13,057 bases of DNA from Candidatus Argoarchaeum ethanivorans (GTDB lineage Archaea; Halobacteriota; Methanosarcinia; Methanosarcinales; EX4572-44), in assembly GCA_905067535.1 (NCBI GenBank), contig CAJHIR010000024.1:1-13057 (forward strand), given 5' to 3'. Shown here in pieces: positions 1 through 8,300 of this stretch. Position numbers and translations under genes: made by a program. Within the stretch, counting starts at the first letter, position 1. Each line of letters opens with the position of its first letter. The notes beneath the pieces are model-generated. The model searched no databases. It was not told where the DNA came from and was given only the letters and a program-made list of their open reading frames with translations.

Positions 1-122
1 GGTCTCAGTTCCAGAAGGATGAGGTCAATATCGGAAGAACCGCTGATAGTGCGCCTGTTGCGGCGCCGGATGACATGATGATAGGAGATGTGCAGCTTGC
101 GCTTCGGTCGGGAGGTGCGTGA
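1..122 (+). CDS. 3' end of an unidentified upstream gene (partial)
   Basis: The frame that starts at base 3 is open from the window edge to a TGA at 120-122 and gives 39 residues ending in ...IGDVQLALRSGGA. It has an Ala/Pro-rich stretch (SAPVAAPDD) that looks like a linker before a short C-terminal segment. The other two frames hit stops (TGA at 20 and at 76), which supports this one as coding. The stop lies one base before the ATG of the next gene, and the next gene's ribosome binding site sits inside its last codons, so the two are probably one operon. I do not recognise the family from this fragment. Confidence 0.6.
   Translation, partial: SQFQKDEVNIGRTADSAPVAAPDDMMIGDVQLALRSGGA
111..117 (+). 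promoter_or_regulatory. Ribosome binding site GGAGGTG that fixes the start at 124
   Basis: GGAGGTG matches the archaeal 16S 3' end and lies 6 bases before the ATG at 124. The alternative in-frame ATG at 88 has no such site and would place 12 charged residues before the signal peptide, so 124 is preferred. Confidence 0.85.
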
Positions 123-123
123 G

Positions 124-3100
124 ATGCGAGCGATATATCTCGTGTGTATCATTGCGCTGCTAAGTGCGATGGTAACGCCAGCAATGGCACAAGATGGCGG
201 TTGGGTATCGGACAGCGACGTCGTAGCGGGATTAGACATTTATAGTGGGCGTTTAGCACCTACAGTATTTAACATGGACGGAACATGGTACTTAATATCA
301 GGAGAAGGTTATGGGCTATTTCACGGTTTCTGTTGGCATTCGCATCGCTCACAATGGATATCAGATAGTGGCATAGTATCAGGATTACCAACAGATGTTA
401 CCGGTCACGACACATTTCCTGAAGTATTTTACATGAACGGAACGTGGTATTTAATCGCTTACCATTATCCGCAATATCACGGTTGGAACTGGACAGGTCG
501 CGAATGGCAATCTGATCCTGCAATAATATCTGGATTGCCTAGCTGTTGTATATCTCACGCAGATCCTACGGTGTTTAACAAAGACGGAACCTGGTATTTA
601 GTACGCTCCAAATATATTGACGACTTTCAATACGCATTTATCGGTTACACGTGGACAGGTTCAACGTGGGAGTCGGACAGTGACATCGTGTCAGGATTAG
701 ATATTGCATACCATTGGACATCCACAGTATTTTACAAAGATGGGACATGGTATTTAATAGCAGGAGAAGGTGATGGGACATTTAGAGGTTACACGTGGAC
801 AGGTTCAGCATGGGAGTCAGCCCCCGCGATAGTATCTGGATTACCAGATATTGGCCAGCAGGATGTAACACCTGATGTGTTCTACAAAGACGGAACATGG
901 TATCTGATATCAGGAGCAAGTCATGGGCAAATTTACGGCTTCCATTATCAGTACCCCACAACAAAACCGGACCTCATCCCGACATCACTTTCACCGACCA
1001 TACTGCACCTCGACCAGTCGAATACGCTCACAGCAACGATCAGAAACGATGGGGGCGGGAACGCAAGCTCATTCAACGTCTCGCTGAAGCTTGGTGAAGA
1101 ACTCATCGGCACGAAGACTGTGGACGCACTCAACATAGGCGAAGAGACGAGCGTAGACTTCACATGGACGCCGACATCAACAAGAACATTCAACCTGACC
1201 GTAACCGCGGACACTGAGACCGTAATCGATGAGTTCGATAAGACGAACAATGTGATGATGGTCATGGTGACGGTAGAGAGAGCATCAACGCCATTCCTGA
1301 TCTCTGGTATGGTTAACTACGACAACGGCGATGCCGCATCGAACCTGACCGTGACGGTAACGAATCAGGGAACATCCGAAGAGTTCACTGTGAAGACTGC
1401 AACAGGTTCGAACTGCTACTGTGCATTGACCGACTCAAGGCGTGTGAGCGTGGGCGATACGATCAGGATCACCACAACCGATGGCATCAATTCCAACGAA
1501 ACGAGCCACACCGTAACCGCTAACGATATGAACAGCGGCGGGTTCGGGGAAGACCTGGCACTTACCACAACACCAGACCTCACCATCACGAAGATTTCAT
1601 TGAAGACCCCCGGATATGCAAACGAGGAGAACGTGCTCAGCGTTGGGTTGAAGAATATCGGTCGTGCTGATGCAGGCTTGTTCAGTGTCTCGCTTTCGAT
1701 AGACGGAACGCCGATGGGTGAGCAGACTGTTTCATTGCTTGCTGTTGGCGAGACTGCCGAACTTGAATACATCTGGACGCCAGCCGTTGTAGGTGAACAT
1801 GCGCTTTCTGCTACTGCGGATGCGAACAACGAGGTTGAAGAATCCGATGAGATTAATAACGATCTGTCAAGAACCTCAGTTATTATCAAGCGGACAGACT
1901 GGCCGCAGTTCCACTATGACGAGGTACATTCAGGATTCTCATCATCCGGCGCACCTGATACGAACGAGACACTCTGGATCAGCGATGACATATCTGCGAT
2001 CGGTGGCACATCAACAGTGGTTGCAGATGGCAAGGTCTTTGCCTACGGCGGTCTGACCGGTGGAGACGGTGCATTGTACTGCTTCGATGAGACCACTGGC
2101 GCGATTCTCTGGAACGTCGGTATTCCCGCACCAGCATGGGGTTCGTGGTCATCACCGGCATATCATAACGGCAGAGTATTCACCTCTACTGATATAGAGA
2201 CAGGATGCTATGACGCAGCAACCGGCGAGCAGATATGGGTTTTTGAGAATCCAACTGGAGAACCCTCGGTTAACGGCGGTCCTGTTGTTGCTGATGGAAA
2301 GGTTATCGTCAACGACTGGCAGGCAGGTCATTTCTACTGCCTCGATGAAGAGACAGGCAAGCTGCTGTGGACATTCACAGAAGAGCAGACAGGCTCGTGG
2401 GGAACAGGATACGCACAGGGCGTGCCAGCTTATGAGGACGGGAAGTTCTATCTCACCACATGGATATACATCGGCGGTAACGTGTACTGTATCGATGCCG
2501 ATACTGGAGATGAGATCTGGCACCAGACCACTCCGCTTGACACCTGCGGCTCTCCAACTGTCGTAGACGGCACTGTTTATGTCACCATCTATGACTTCTA
2601 CGGCGATGGTGATATCTATGCGATGGATGCGACGAACGGTTCAATCCTGTGGCAGAAGACGATCCAGCGGTCGGACTCGACACCAGCGGTTGCTTATGGA
2701 AACGTGTACGTTACCGGAGGTACCAAGGGATTTAGCGACAGGAAGACCTACTGCTTCAATGCGACAACCGGCAATTTGATCTGGAGTACAGATACAGCCG
2801 ATGAGATTGGCGCCTGGACATGCTCGGTTGCGGTTGCAGATGGCAAGGTCTTCGTGGGAACTGAAGGAGGATGGTTTGACTATGCAGGAACCTACGCTCT
2901 CGATGCGTTCACAGGCGATGTAATATGGAGCTACCCAGAGGGTGGAGCATCACCAGCGATTGCTGATGGAACAGTGTTTACGATCGGTTGCGGCAGGGTC
3001 TATGCGTTCGGCGGTAGTGAGATACCGGCAGGCGTGCGGATCGAACCAGAGATACTGAACCTGGATGCCAGCGGAGTCTTCACAGCGTTCATCACACTGC

Positions 3101-3339
3101 TCGAAGGCTACGATGGTGCAGATATTGACGTGAGCACGGTCAAATGCGAGGATGCACCTGCACTCAGCGGGACAATCGCAGCTTCTGACAGCGGAACGCT
3201 TGTTGTCAAGTTCGATAGAGCGGATCTTGTTGGCGTGCCTGCTGGCAATGCGGTCAGGTTAAGCGTGACCGGAGAACTGACAGATGGAATAAGATTCGAG
3301 GGAAGCGATACGGTCAGGGTGATAGCGAAAGGAACGTGA
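124..3339 (+). CDS. Secreted WYLI-repeat / CARDB / PQQ-like propeller protein
   Basis: A 1071-residue exported protein of unknown function. In order: signal peptide (about 1-23, hydrophobic core then AMA); five ~50-residue repeats with a DGTWYLI core (27-278); CARDB domain (282-384, PDLIPTSLS... to FDKTNN); a carboxypeptidase-regulatory-like beta-sandwich (388-480, ending GGFGEDLAL); second CARDB (484-588, ending EINND); PQQ-like propeller (590-965) with seven blade motifs of the form D-x-x-T/N-G-x-x-x-W; and a C-terminal beta-rich module (968-1071, starting VRIEPEILNLDASG) of a type I recall from methanogen and ANME secreted proteins. No membrane anchor is visible, so it is probably released or held by the S-layer. 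CARDB is an Ig-like adhesion fold, and propellers of this class usually bind proteins or glycans. A cofactor role is unsupported: no PQQ-dehydrogenase catalytic signature was seen. Codon use in the repeat region differs from the rest of the gene. Confidence 0.88.
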   Translation: MRAIYLVCIIALLSAMVTPAMAQDGGWVSDSDVVAGLDIYSGRLAPTVFNMDGTWYLISGEGYGLFHGFCWHSHRSQWISDSGIVSGLPTDVTGHDTFPEVFYMNGTWYLIAYHYPQYHGWNWTGREWQSDPAIISGLPSCCISHADPTVFNKDGTWYLVRSKYIDDFQYAFIGYTWTGSTWESDSDIVSGLDIAYHWTSTVFYKDGTWYLIAGEGDGTFRGYTWTGSAWESAPAIVSGLPDIGQQDVTPDVFYKDGTWYLISGASHGQIYGFHYQYPTTKPDLIPTSLSPTILHLDQSNTLTATIRNDGGGNASSFNVSLKLGEELIGTKTVDALNIGEETSVDFTWTPTSTRTFNLTVTADTETVIDEFDKTNNVMMVMVTVERASTPFLISGMVNYDNGDAASNLTVTVTNQGTSEEFTVKTATGSNCYCALTDSRRVSVGDTIRITTTDGINSNETSHTVTANDMNSGGFGEDLALTTTPDLTITKISLKTPGYANEENVLSVGLKNIGRADAGLFSVSLSIDGTPMGEQTVSLLAVGETAELEYIWTPAVVGEHALSATADANNEVEESDEINNDLSRTSVIIKRTDWPQFHYDEVHSGFSSSGAPDTNETLWISDDISAIGGTSTVVADGKVFAYGGLTGGDGALYCFDETTGAILWNVGIPAPAWGSWSSPAYHNGRVFTSTDIETGCYDAATGEQIWVFENPTGEPSVNGGPVVADGKVIVNDWQAGHFYCLDEETGKLLWTFTEEQTGSWGTGYAQGVPAYEDGKFYLTTWIYIGGNVYCIDADTGDEIWHQTTPLDTCGSPTVVDGTVYVTIYDFYGDGDIYAMDATNGSILWQKTIQRSDSTPAVAYGNVYVTGGTKGFSDRKTYCFNATTGNLIWSTDTADEIGAWTCSVAVADGKVFVGTEGGWFDYAGTYALDAFTGDVIWSYPEGGASPAIADGTVFTIGCGRVYAFGGSEIPAGVRIEPEILNLDASGVFTAFITLLEGYDGADIDVSTVKCEDAPALSGTIAASDSGTLVVKFDRADLVGVPAGNAVRLSVTGELTDGIRFEGSDTVRVIAKGT
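202..957 (+). repeat. Five tandem ~150-bp repeats encoding a probable five-bladed propeller
   Basis: Units begin at 202, 355, 505, 667 and 811, each opening with a Trp codon. Each unit encodes W-x-S-D-x-x-I-V-S-G-L, then a variable loop, then P-x-V-F-x-K-D-G-T-W-Y-L-I, then a Gly/aromatic strand ending near YTWTG. Unit lengths are about 51, 50, 54, 48 and 49 residues. Repeated four-strand units of this size, five in number, fit a five-bladed beta-propeller of the tachylectin-2 kind, although the fold is inferred and not shown. Leu is mostly TTA here and rarely so in the rest of the gene. Confidence 0.85.
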
Positions 3340-3351
3340 AAAGCAATAAGT

Positions 3352-3388
3352 GAGAGAGGAATCAGATTCCTCTCTTTTTGGTTTTTTT
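3352..3388 (+). terminator. Hairpin plus double T-tract terminator
   Basis: GAGAGGAATC (3354-3363) is the exact reverse complement of GATTCCTCTC (3365-3374), giving an 8 bp stem with a TCAGA loop. It is followed by five T, GG, then seven T. It sits 12 bases after the stop of the 124-3339 gene. Archaeal termination mainly needs the T-tract; the hairpin makes it look like a bacterial intrinsic terminator. Confidence 0.8.
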
Positions 3389-3476
3389 ATTGAAAGAGGT
3401 AAAAACATGGAAATGGAAAAAACGTCCTCTACACGGTTTAAATCCATGAAGTGATGAAGAGAAAAGGAGGTATGGG
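3389..3476 (+). promoter_or_regulatory. Leader of the NosD/dockerin gene: AGGAGG site and weak TATA candidates
   Basis: AGGAGG at 3465-3470, 6 bases before the ATG at 3477, is a strong ribosome binding site and decides the start. Because a terminator lies just upstream, a promoter is expected here, but none is convincing. TTTAAAT at 3437-3443 would place the transcript start near 3466 and truncate the ribosome binding site. The T-rich TTTTTTTATTG at 3382-3392 would give a leader of about 65 bases. I cannot choose between them. Confidence 0.4.
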
Positions 3477-5156
3477 ATGAATAAGAAGATAATGATGGGC
3501 GTGATGCTTGCCGCATTGATCTGCATTACAATGCCAGCGATGGCAGAGCCGACACCGTTTGTGATCACCGGGCACGTGTATGACTTCTGTGGCAACCCGT
3601 GCAACGGGTCGTATCTTCAGGTAACGAATCTGAACACGAGCGAGGGTTGGGATGTCCGGAACTCATCAGAATCGAAATACTACCTGCTCATGCTGTCCAG
3701 TGATTGCGTGAGTGCAGGGAGTATTCTGCGGTTTGATGCGCAGGGATTCTCACAGTCAAAGACCGTTACGCACACGATGACATCGGATGAAATGACAACA
3801 GGCGGCTTTGTAGAGGATATCACGCTTGAGCCCGCAGCAGGACCTGACCTCACAGTGACCGCGATCGATAGACCGGATCACATCTACCGTGGTAGAGATA
3901 CGTTGATCTATGCAACGGTTGCGAATGTCGGAACGGTCGATGCAGGTACATTCGATCTGACGCTTGAGGTGAATGGCGTCGTTGTCGATACGGTCAGTAA
4001 TGTACTGCCACCCGAGATATGCGCTGCAGGTACATGCGTAGCATTTGAATGGACACCAATATCAGTAGGAATGTCCACTTTGAAGGTTGTCGCAGATTCA
4101 GGCGGGAGAATATCTGAATCGGATGAGACGAACAACGAGCTTGGAGAAACGGTGCAGGTTAATTCGTCAGAAACGATACGAGTGCCTGCGGATTATCCAA
4201 CGATACAGACCGCGATCAATGCATCATCATCAGGAATCACGATCATCGTATCCCCGAAGAACGATACGGACAACGTCTATCATGAGCATGTCAACATCAA
4301 TAGAGATGGTATCTGGCTCATTGCAGAAGGGGATGTTGTGATATGGAATGATGTAACGAAAGGCTTCGTATATCTTCCGTCCGATGGAGATCAGGTCACA
4401 GTGCTTGGAGAAGGGTGCACGGTTCAGGGATTCGACCTGAGAGCTAATGTATCCGGCACGTATGATAACTATCCTGGTGTCGGTGTCAGACTCTGCTCTG
4501 ACTATAATATCATAAGGGACAACCATATCCATCACACGGCAGGCGGCATCCAGGTCGAGGATTGTTCGTATAATCTGATCGATAACAATACGATTGGCCC
4601 CGTCGTCTTGCTCGTGATGGGGGTATGGGGTGACCACAACCTTATTACAGGCAATGCATTCGGCTCAGACACAGGAAATGGTTGGAGACTTGGCGGCGAT
4701 ATGTTTTCTTGGGCTGATAAACCGGCATCATATAACACCATAAGAGAGAATACATTTGCAGGATGCTCCTCTCTGAAAGGTTCTGACAATCTGATATACA
4801 ACAACAGATTTTTGGGTTATGCAGAGATGGGTAGCGAGAACACCTACAACACCACGAAGACCCATGGAACGAACCTCATGGACGGACCGTACCTCGGCGG
4901 GAACTACTGGAGCGACTACGCTGGAAACGATACAGATCAAAACGGGATCGGCGACAAACCATATTTGTATGACCTGCTGCCACTCGTGGAGTACACACCG
5001 ACATACACGACCGCAGACGCTGTAATCGCGCTCTCAATTGCAGTCGGCAGTCGCGAATACAACCCAGGGATGGATGTCAATAACGACGGCAAAGTCACAT
5101 CACTTGACGCGCTGATAATCCTGCAGGCAGCGTCGGGAGCAATCAGGATCACATAA
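3477..5156 (+). CDS. Secreted CARDB-NosD beta-helix protein with C-terminal dockerin-like domain
   Basis: A 559-residue exported protein. In order: signal peptide (1-23, ending PAMA before EPTPF); carboxypeptidase-regulatory-like domain (26-119, with VTNLNTSEGWD and a final GGFVEDITL); CARDB (123-228, from PDLTVTAID to ESDETNNEL); right-handed parallel beta-helix of the NosD/CASH class (234-505), opening with VPADYPTIQTAI, containing NLIDNNT/NTIREN-type coils and closing with the typical GGNYWSDYAGNDTDQNGIGD; then a dockerin-like tail (508-559). The tail has one good calcium loop, D533-V-N535-N-D537-G-K-V-T-S-L-D544, and a degenerate first half around TTADAVIALSIAVGSRE. Beta-helix proteins of this class commonly bind or act on polysaccharide; no catalytic residues can be named here. 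The dockerin would dock the protein to a cohesin-like partner. There is no membrane anchor. The gene has its own ribosome binding site and a terminator upstream, so it is probably a separate unit from the first gene. Confidence 0.9.
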   Translation: MNKKIMMGVMLAALICITMPAMAEPTPFVITGHVYDFCGNPCNGSYLQVTNLNTSEGWDVRNSSESKYYLLMLSSDCVSAGSILRFDAQGFSQSKTVTHTMTSDEMTTGGFVEDITLEPAAGPDLTVTAIDRPDHIYRGRDTLIYATVANVGTVDAGTFDLTLEVNGVVVDTVSNVLPPEICAAGTCVAFEWTPISVGMSTLKVVADSGGRISESDETNNELGETVQVNSSETIRVPADYPTIQTAINASSSGITIIVSPKNDTDNVYHEHVNINRDGIWLIAEGDVVIWNDVTKGFVYLPSDGDQVTVLGEGCTVQGFDLRANVSGTYDNYPGVGVRLCSDYNIIRDNHIHHTAGGIQVEDCSYNLIDNNTIGPVVLLVMGVWGDHNLITGNAFGSDTGNGWRLGGDMFSWADKPASYNTIRENTFAGCSSLKGSDNLIYNNRFLGYAEMGSENTYNTTKTHGTNLMDGPYLGGNYWSDYAGNDTDQNGIGDKPYLYDLLPLVEYTPTYTTADAVIALSIAVGSREYNPGMDVNNDGKVTSLDALIILQAASGAIRIT

Positions 5157-5161
5157 GTCGC

Positions 5162-5220
5162 AGCATCGGTACTTCTTGCTTCTACTGCCGCAGCTCGGCA
5201 ACTGAGCAGAAGTACCTGCT
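5162..5220 (+). terminator. Long compound hairpin after the NosD/dockerin gene
   Basis: Five to six bases after the stop, four nested pairing blocks occur in register: AGCA (5162-5165) with TGCT (5217-5220); GGTACTTCT (5168-5176) with AGAAGTACC (5208-5216); GCT (5178-5180) with AGC (5205-5207); and an inner TGCCG (5186-5190) with CGGCA (5196-5200) around a CAGCT loop. A moderately T-rich stretch follows (GTTTCATCTTTTGG). Termination is the simplest role, but the T-tract is weak, so a 3'-end stabilising or processed RNA structure is also possible. Confidence 0.6.
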
Positions 5221-5271
5221 GTTTCATCTTTTGGTGGTGTATCGATCTGACCCGATTCTACGCAAACAAAA

Positions 5272-5293
5272 CCGAAACGTTTATTGATATAAA
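5272..5293 (+). promoter_or_regulatory. Archaeal BRE/TATA promoter for the 5351-12973 operon
   Basis: CCGAAAC (5272-5278) fits a BRE and is followed by TTTATTGATATAAA (5280-5293), which holds two overlapping TATA-like octamers. The transcript start would fall about 25 bases downstream, near 5310, leaving a leader of about 40 bases before the ATG at 5351. The leader has only a distant GTGAT (5333-5337) as ribosome binding site, so translation of the giant gene may start less efficiently than that of its neighbours. Confidence 0.65.
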
Positions 5294-5350
5294 GTACATT
5301 TGTTCTGTATCAAAATAATTTGGTCAAAAGATGTGATGTGAACGCAAAGA

Positions 5351-8300
5351 ATGAGAAGAATATCCCTGGTGTTGCTGCTCCTTCTACTGTGCATGTCTGG
5401 TATCACACTCGCGGCAGCAGCGCAGCCATCAGCGCCATTCATTGTCATGGGGCAGGCGTCTTATGAAAATGGAATTGCGTGTAACAACTTCACACTTACG
5501 GTAACGAATCTAAACACAAGCAAGAACTGGGATGCAGACACTTGTTTTGGATATAACTTCTACAAACTCGTTCTTGATGGATCAGATATCCACGCAGGAG
5601 ATGTGTTACAATTCAATGCCAGAAATACGGACGCAGACACTGTAAATATCTCCGAATACCAACTGAACGATACGGATCGATGGAGTTTACAATACAATAT
5701 CACTTTCATCTCCGTAGATGTTATTGTATTGATGCTCGATCCGGACGGACTGATCCATTACCAGCCGGTCTTTATGAAGAACGAGTCAGTAGCCACAGTC
5801 TTCAATGCCACAGCGATTGCGTGCGAGCTATCGAACCAGATCTTCGAATCCGCCGGAAACAACGTGACCCGGGTCGATGGGATAGAATGTCCTGTGGCGC
5901 ATCTCTATGATGAACCGGGTGGCTGGACGAATGCGACACAGGATCAACGCCTGAAAAATGGGGATATTATCATCTGGAGCCGCGAGGATGAAGAACTTCC
6001 TGAACTCTCCTTTGTACTACTTCCTGATCTCTCGATAACTGGTGAAATGACAATCGGCTCTGATCCGCACGCGAAATTCATGACCACGGTTGCGGCGACG
6101 ATAGTGAACAGAGGCGCGCCCGTTTCGGATGACTTTGATGTGGCGCTTGTGGAGGATGGCAGAGTGATCGATATCCGGACACTACCGCCGCTGGACTCGA
6201 TGGAAGATACGACGGTCACGTTCGAGTGGGCACCAAAAGATTCCGGAGACCACATAATCGGCATCAGAACCGATCCCGATGATCTGGTTGATGAGCGGGA
6301 TGAGCACAATAACGAGGTATCGAGAGATGTGGTAGTGGCGGAGACGATGATCATCAAGGTGCCGTATGATTATCCGACTGTCCAGATGGCGGTGGATAAC
6401 AGCACGGAATATACTGTGATTCACATCGATTATGGGGACTACGAAAGTAGATTGACCATAACAAACAGACATCACCTGAAGATACTTGGCAGTGGCGAAG
6501 ACACAAGAATCATAGTCCATGGCGGCCCCTCCAGCCCCTCCAAACCCAATCTAATAGAGATAGTCAACTCAAGCGATATTGAACTCGATGGATTTGCAGT
6601 GATGGTTGATTCATCGTATGGCGGAAGTATATTTCCACAGGGATGGCGGGCAATCAACATCCGGGAGTCCGAGAATATCTCACTCACGAATCTTGTGCTG
6701 ACGCACGCTTCATGGTCTGATTGCAGTTTCCTCATAAGAATCGAGGGTTCGACAGACTGCCTGATAGCAGATAACCTCATATCTGGCAGCCGGTCTCCTG
6801 CTGATTGGGCGGTACGTATGGCAACGGCAGGCATCTTGATCGCATCAGACAACAACACGATTTGCAGAAACACGGTTTCCAACTGCCAGTACACGGTTAA
6901 ATTGCAGGGAGACAACAACACAGTCTGTGCCAACAATCTATTCTTTACAGAAGCCTGGAATAGCTCTGAAAACGCGTTTGCAATAGATACCGGGCATAAA
7001 AATCACTGGAACGCAACAGTTCCGAGCAGTTACATATACAACAACACAACCTTTGTGAATTACACAGGGAACTACTGGGATGGTTGGATCGATGAGGATC
7101 TCGATTGTGACGGAATCTGGGACATACCATACAACATCAGCGATAACGCAAGCGATTATCACCCCCTCCGCAAGCCTTATGCCGAGGAGTATGCCTTAAA
7201 CGTCAAGTCGATCTCACTGCCAGATCGGATATACACCAGGCAGAACAACACGATCATTGCGGTAGTTAATCAGGATTCGCAGAGGATAACAGATATCACA
7301 GTAAATCTCACGATCAACAGTGAGGTGGTCGAATCAAGAGAGATCAAGCTGATCAGGACATCGCAGAATACCATCAGATTCAACTGGAATCCGGACGAGA
7401 CAGGTCTCTACAACATATCAATCGGTGCATCCATCAATGACTCGATAGTGTCACTCGATACGCGCAGATCTCTCTTTGCGGACGCATCAGAACTGCCATA
7501 CAACTGTTTGGATAACCTAACAGATGCGCTCCGGTTCCTGCGGGACAAACAGACCCCGGGGAGTGGCAGCATCGGAGGATTCTCCACCACTGCATGGGCG
7601 ATGCTTGCGTTCTCTGCTGGCTGGGAAAACCCTGATGTCAGGACCAAATACGGTAGAACGCCTGCAGGCTATCTATCGAGTTATCCCTCGCTTCCGTACA
7701 ACGATTTCGTGCTCGCAACCTTTGAGGACTGTGCACGCACGTTACTTGCCATAAGCACGCTCGGGGATGCCGACCCAACGAACTTCGGGAACGTGAACTA
7801 CTTAACGATGGTGAAATCGTACCACGACGGCGTCCAGTTCGACGATCCTGCCTCTGTTGCAGATGATGCGCTCGGCATCCTTGCACTCACCGCGTGTGGT
7901 GATAGTAGCGCCGCAGAGAGGGTCGGCAAGTCACGAGGTTACATCATATCCCATCAGAACGGGGATGGTGGCTGGAGCAAGATCATCGAAGAACCTGCCC
8001 GGAATGTTACCGAAGGGAACACGACGGACGGAAACACAACAGATGGTAATGCCACTAGCGAAAACGCAACCGTAGAGATCATAAGCGATTTGAGGACGAC
8101 CGCATTCATAATCCAGGCACTTGTTGCGGCAGGCGAACCCTTGGATTCAGGTGTCATCCCGAATGCCTCAAAGTTCCTTCGCAGAAATATCGGTTACGAT
8201 GGCAACCTCTCGAATGCGATCACAACCGCGTATGCGGTGCATGCGATTGTTGCCATCGGTGAGAATCCATCCAAATGGAGAAACACGAGCATCAACGATA

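Noticed and set aside
88..123. Start of the first full gene at ATG 88
   Set aside because: It would overlap the upstream gene by 35 bases, add charged residues before the signal peptide, and ignore the GGAGGTG site placed for ATG 124.
202..957. CRISPR-like array
   Set aside because: The ~150-base periodicity is coding, in frame, with diverged units and no constant short repeat with unique spacers.
1416..1889. 157-codon minus-strand open frame with Ser/Val-rich product
   Set aside because: Mirror of the CARDB-coding region; the Ser/Thr/Val-rich composition is the expected antisense of GAT/GAG/AAC-rich codons.
590..3018. PQQ-dependent alcohol dehydrogenase reading of the propeller in the first gene
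   Set aside because: Only the structural blade motif (D-x-x-T/N-G-x-x-x-W) is present; the vicinal Cys pair and catalytic Asp context of the enzymes are not seen, and both copies sit in adhesion-type chains.
4230..4637. 135-codon minus-strand open frame
   Set aside because: Antisense to the NosD beta-helix region, whose plus-strand protein has clear domain signatures.
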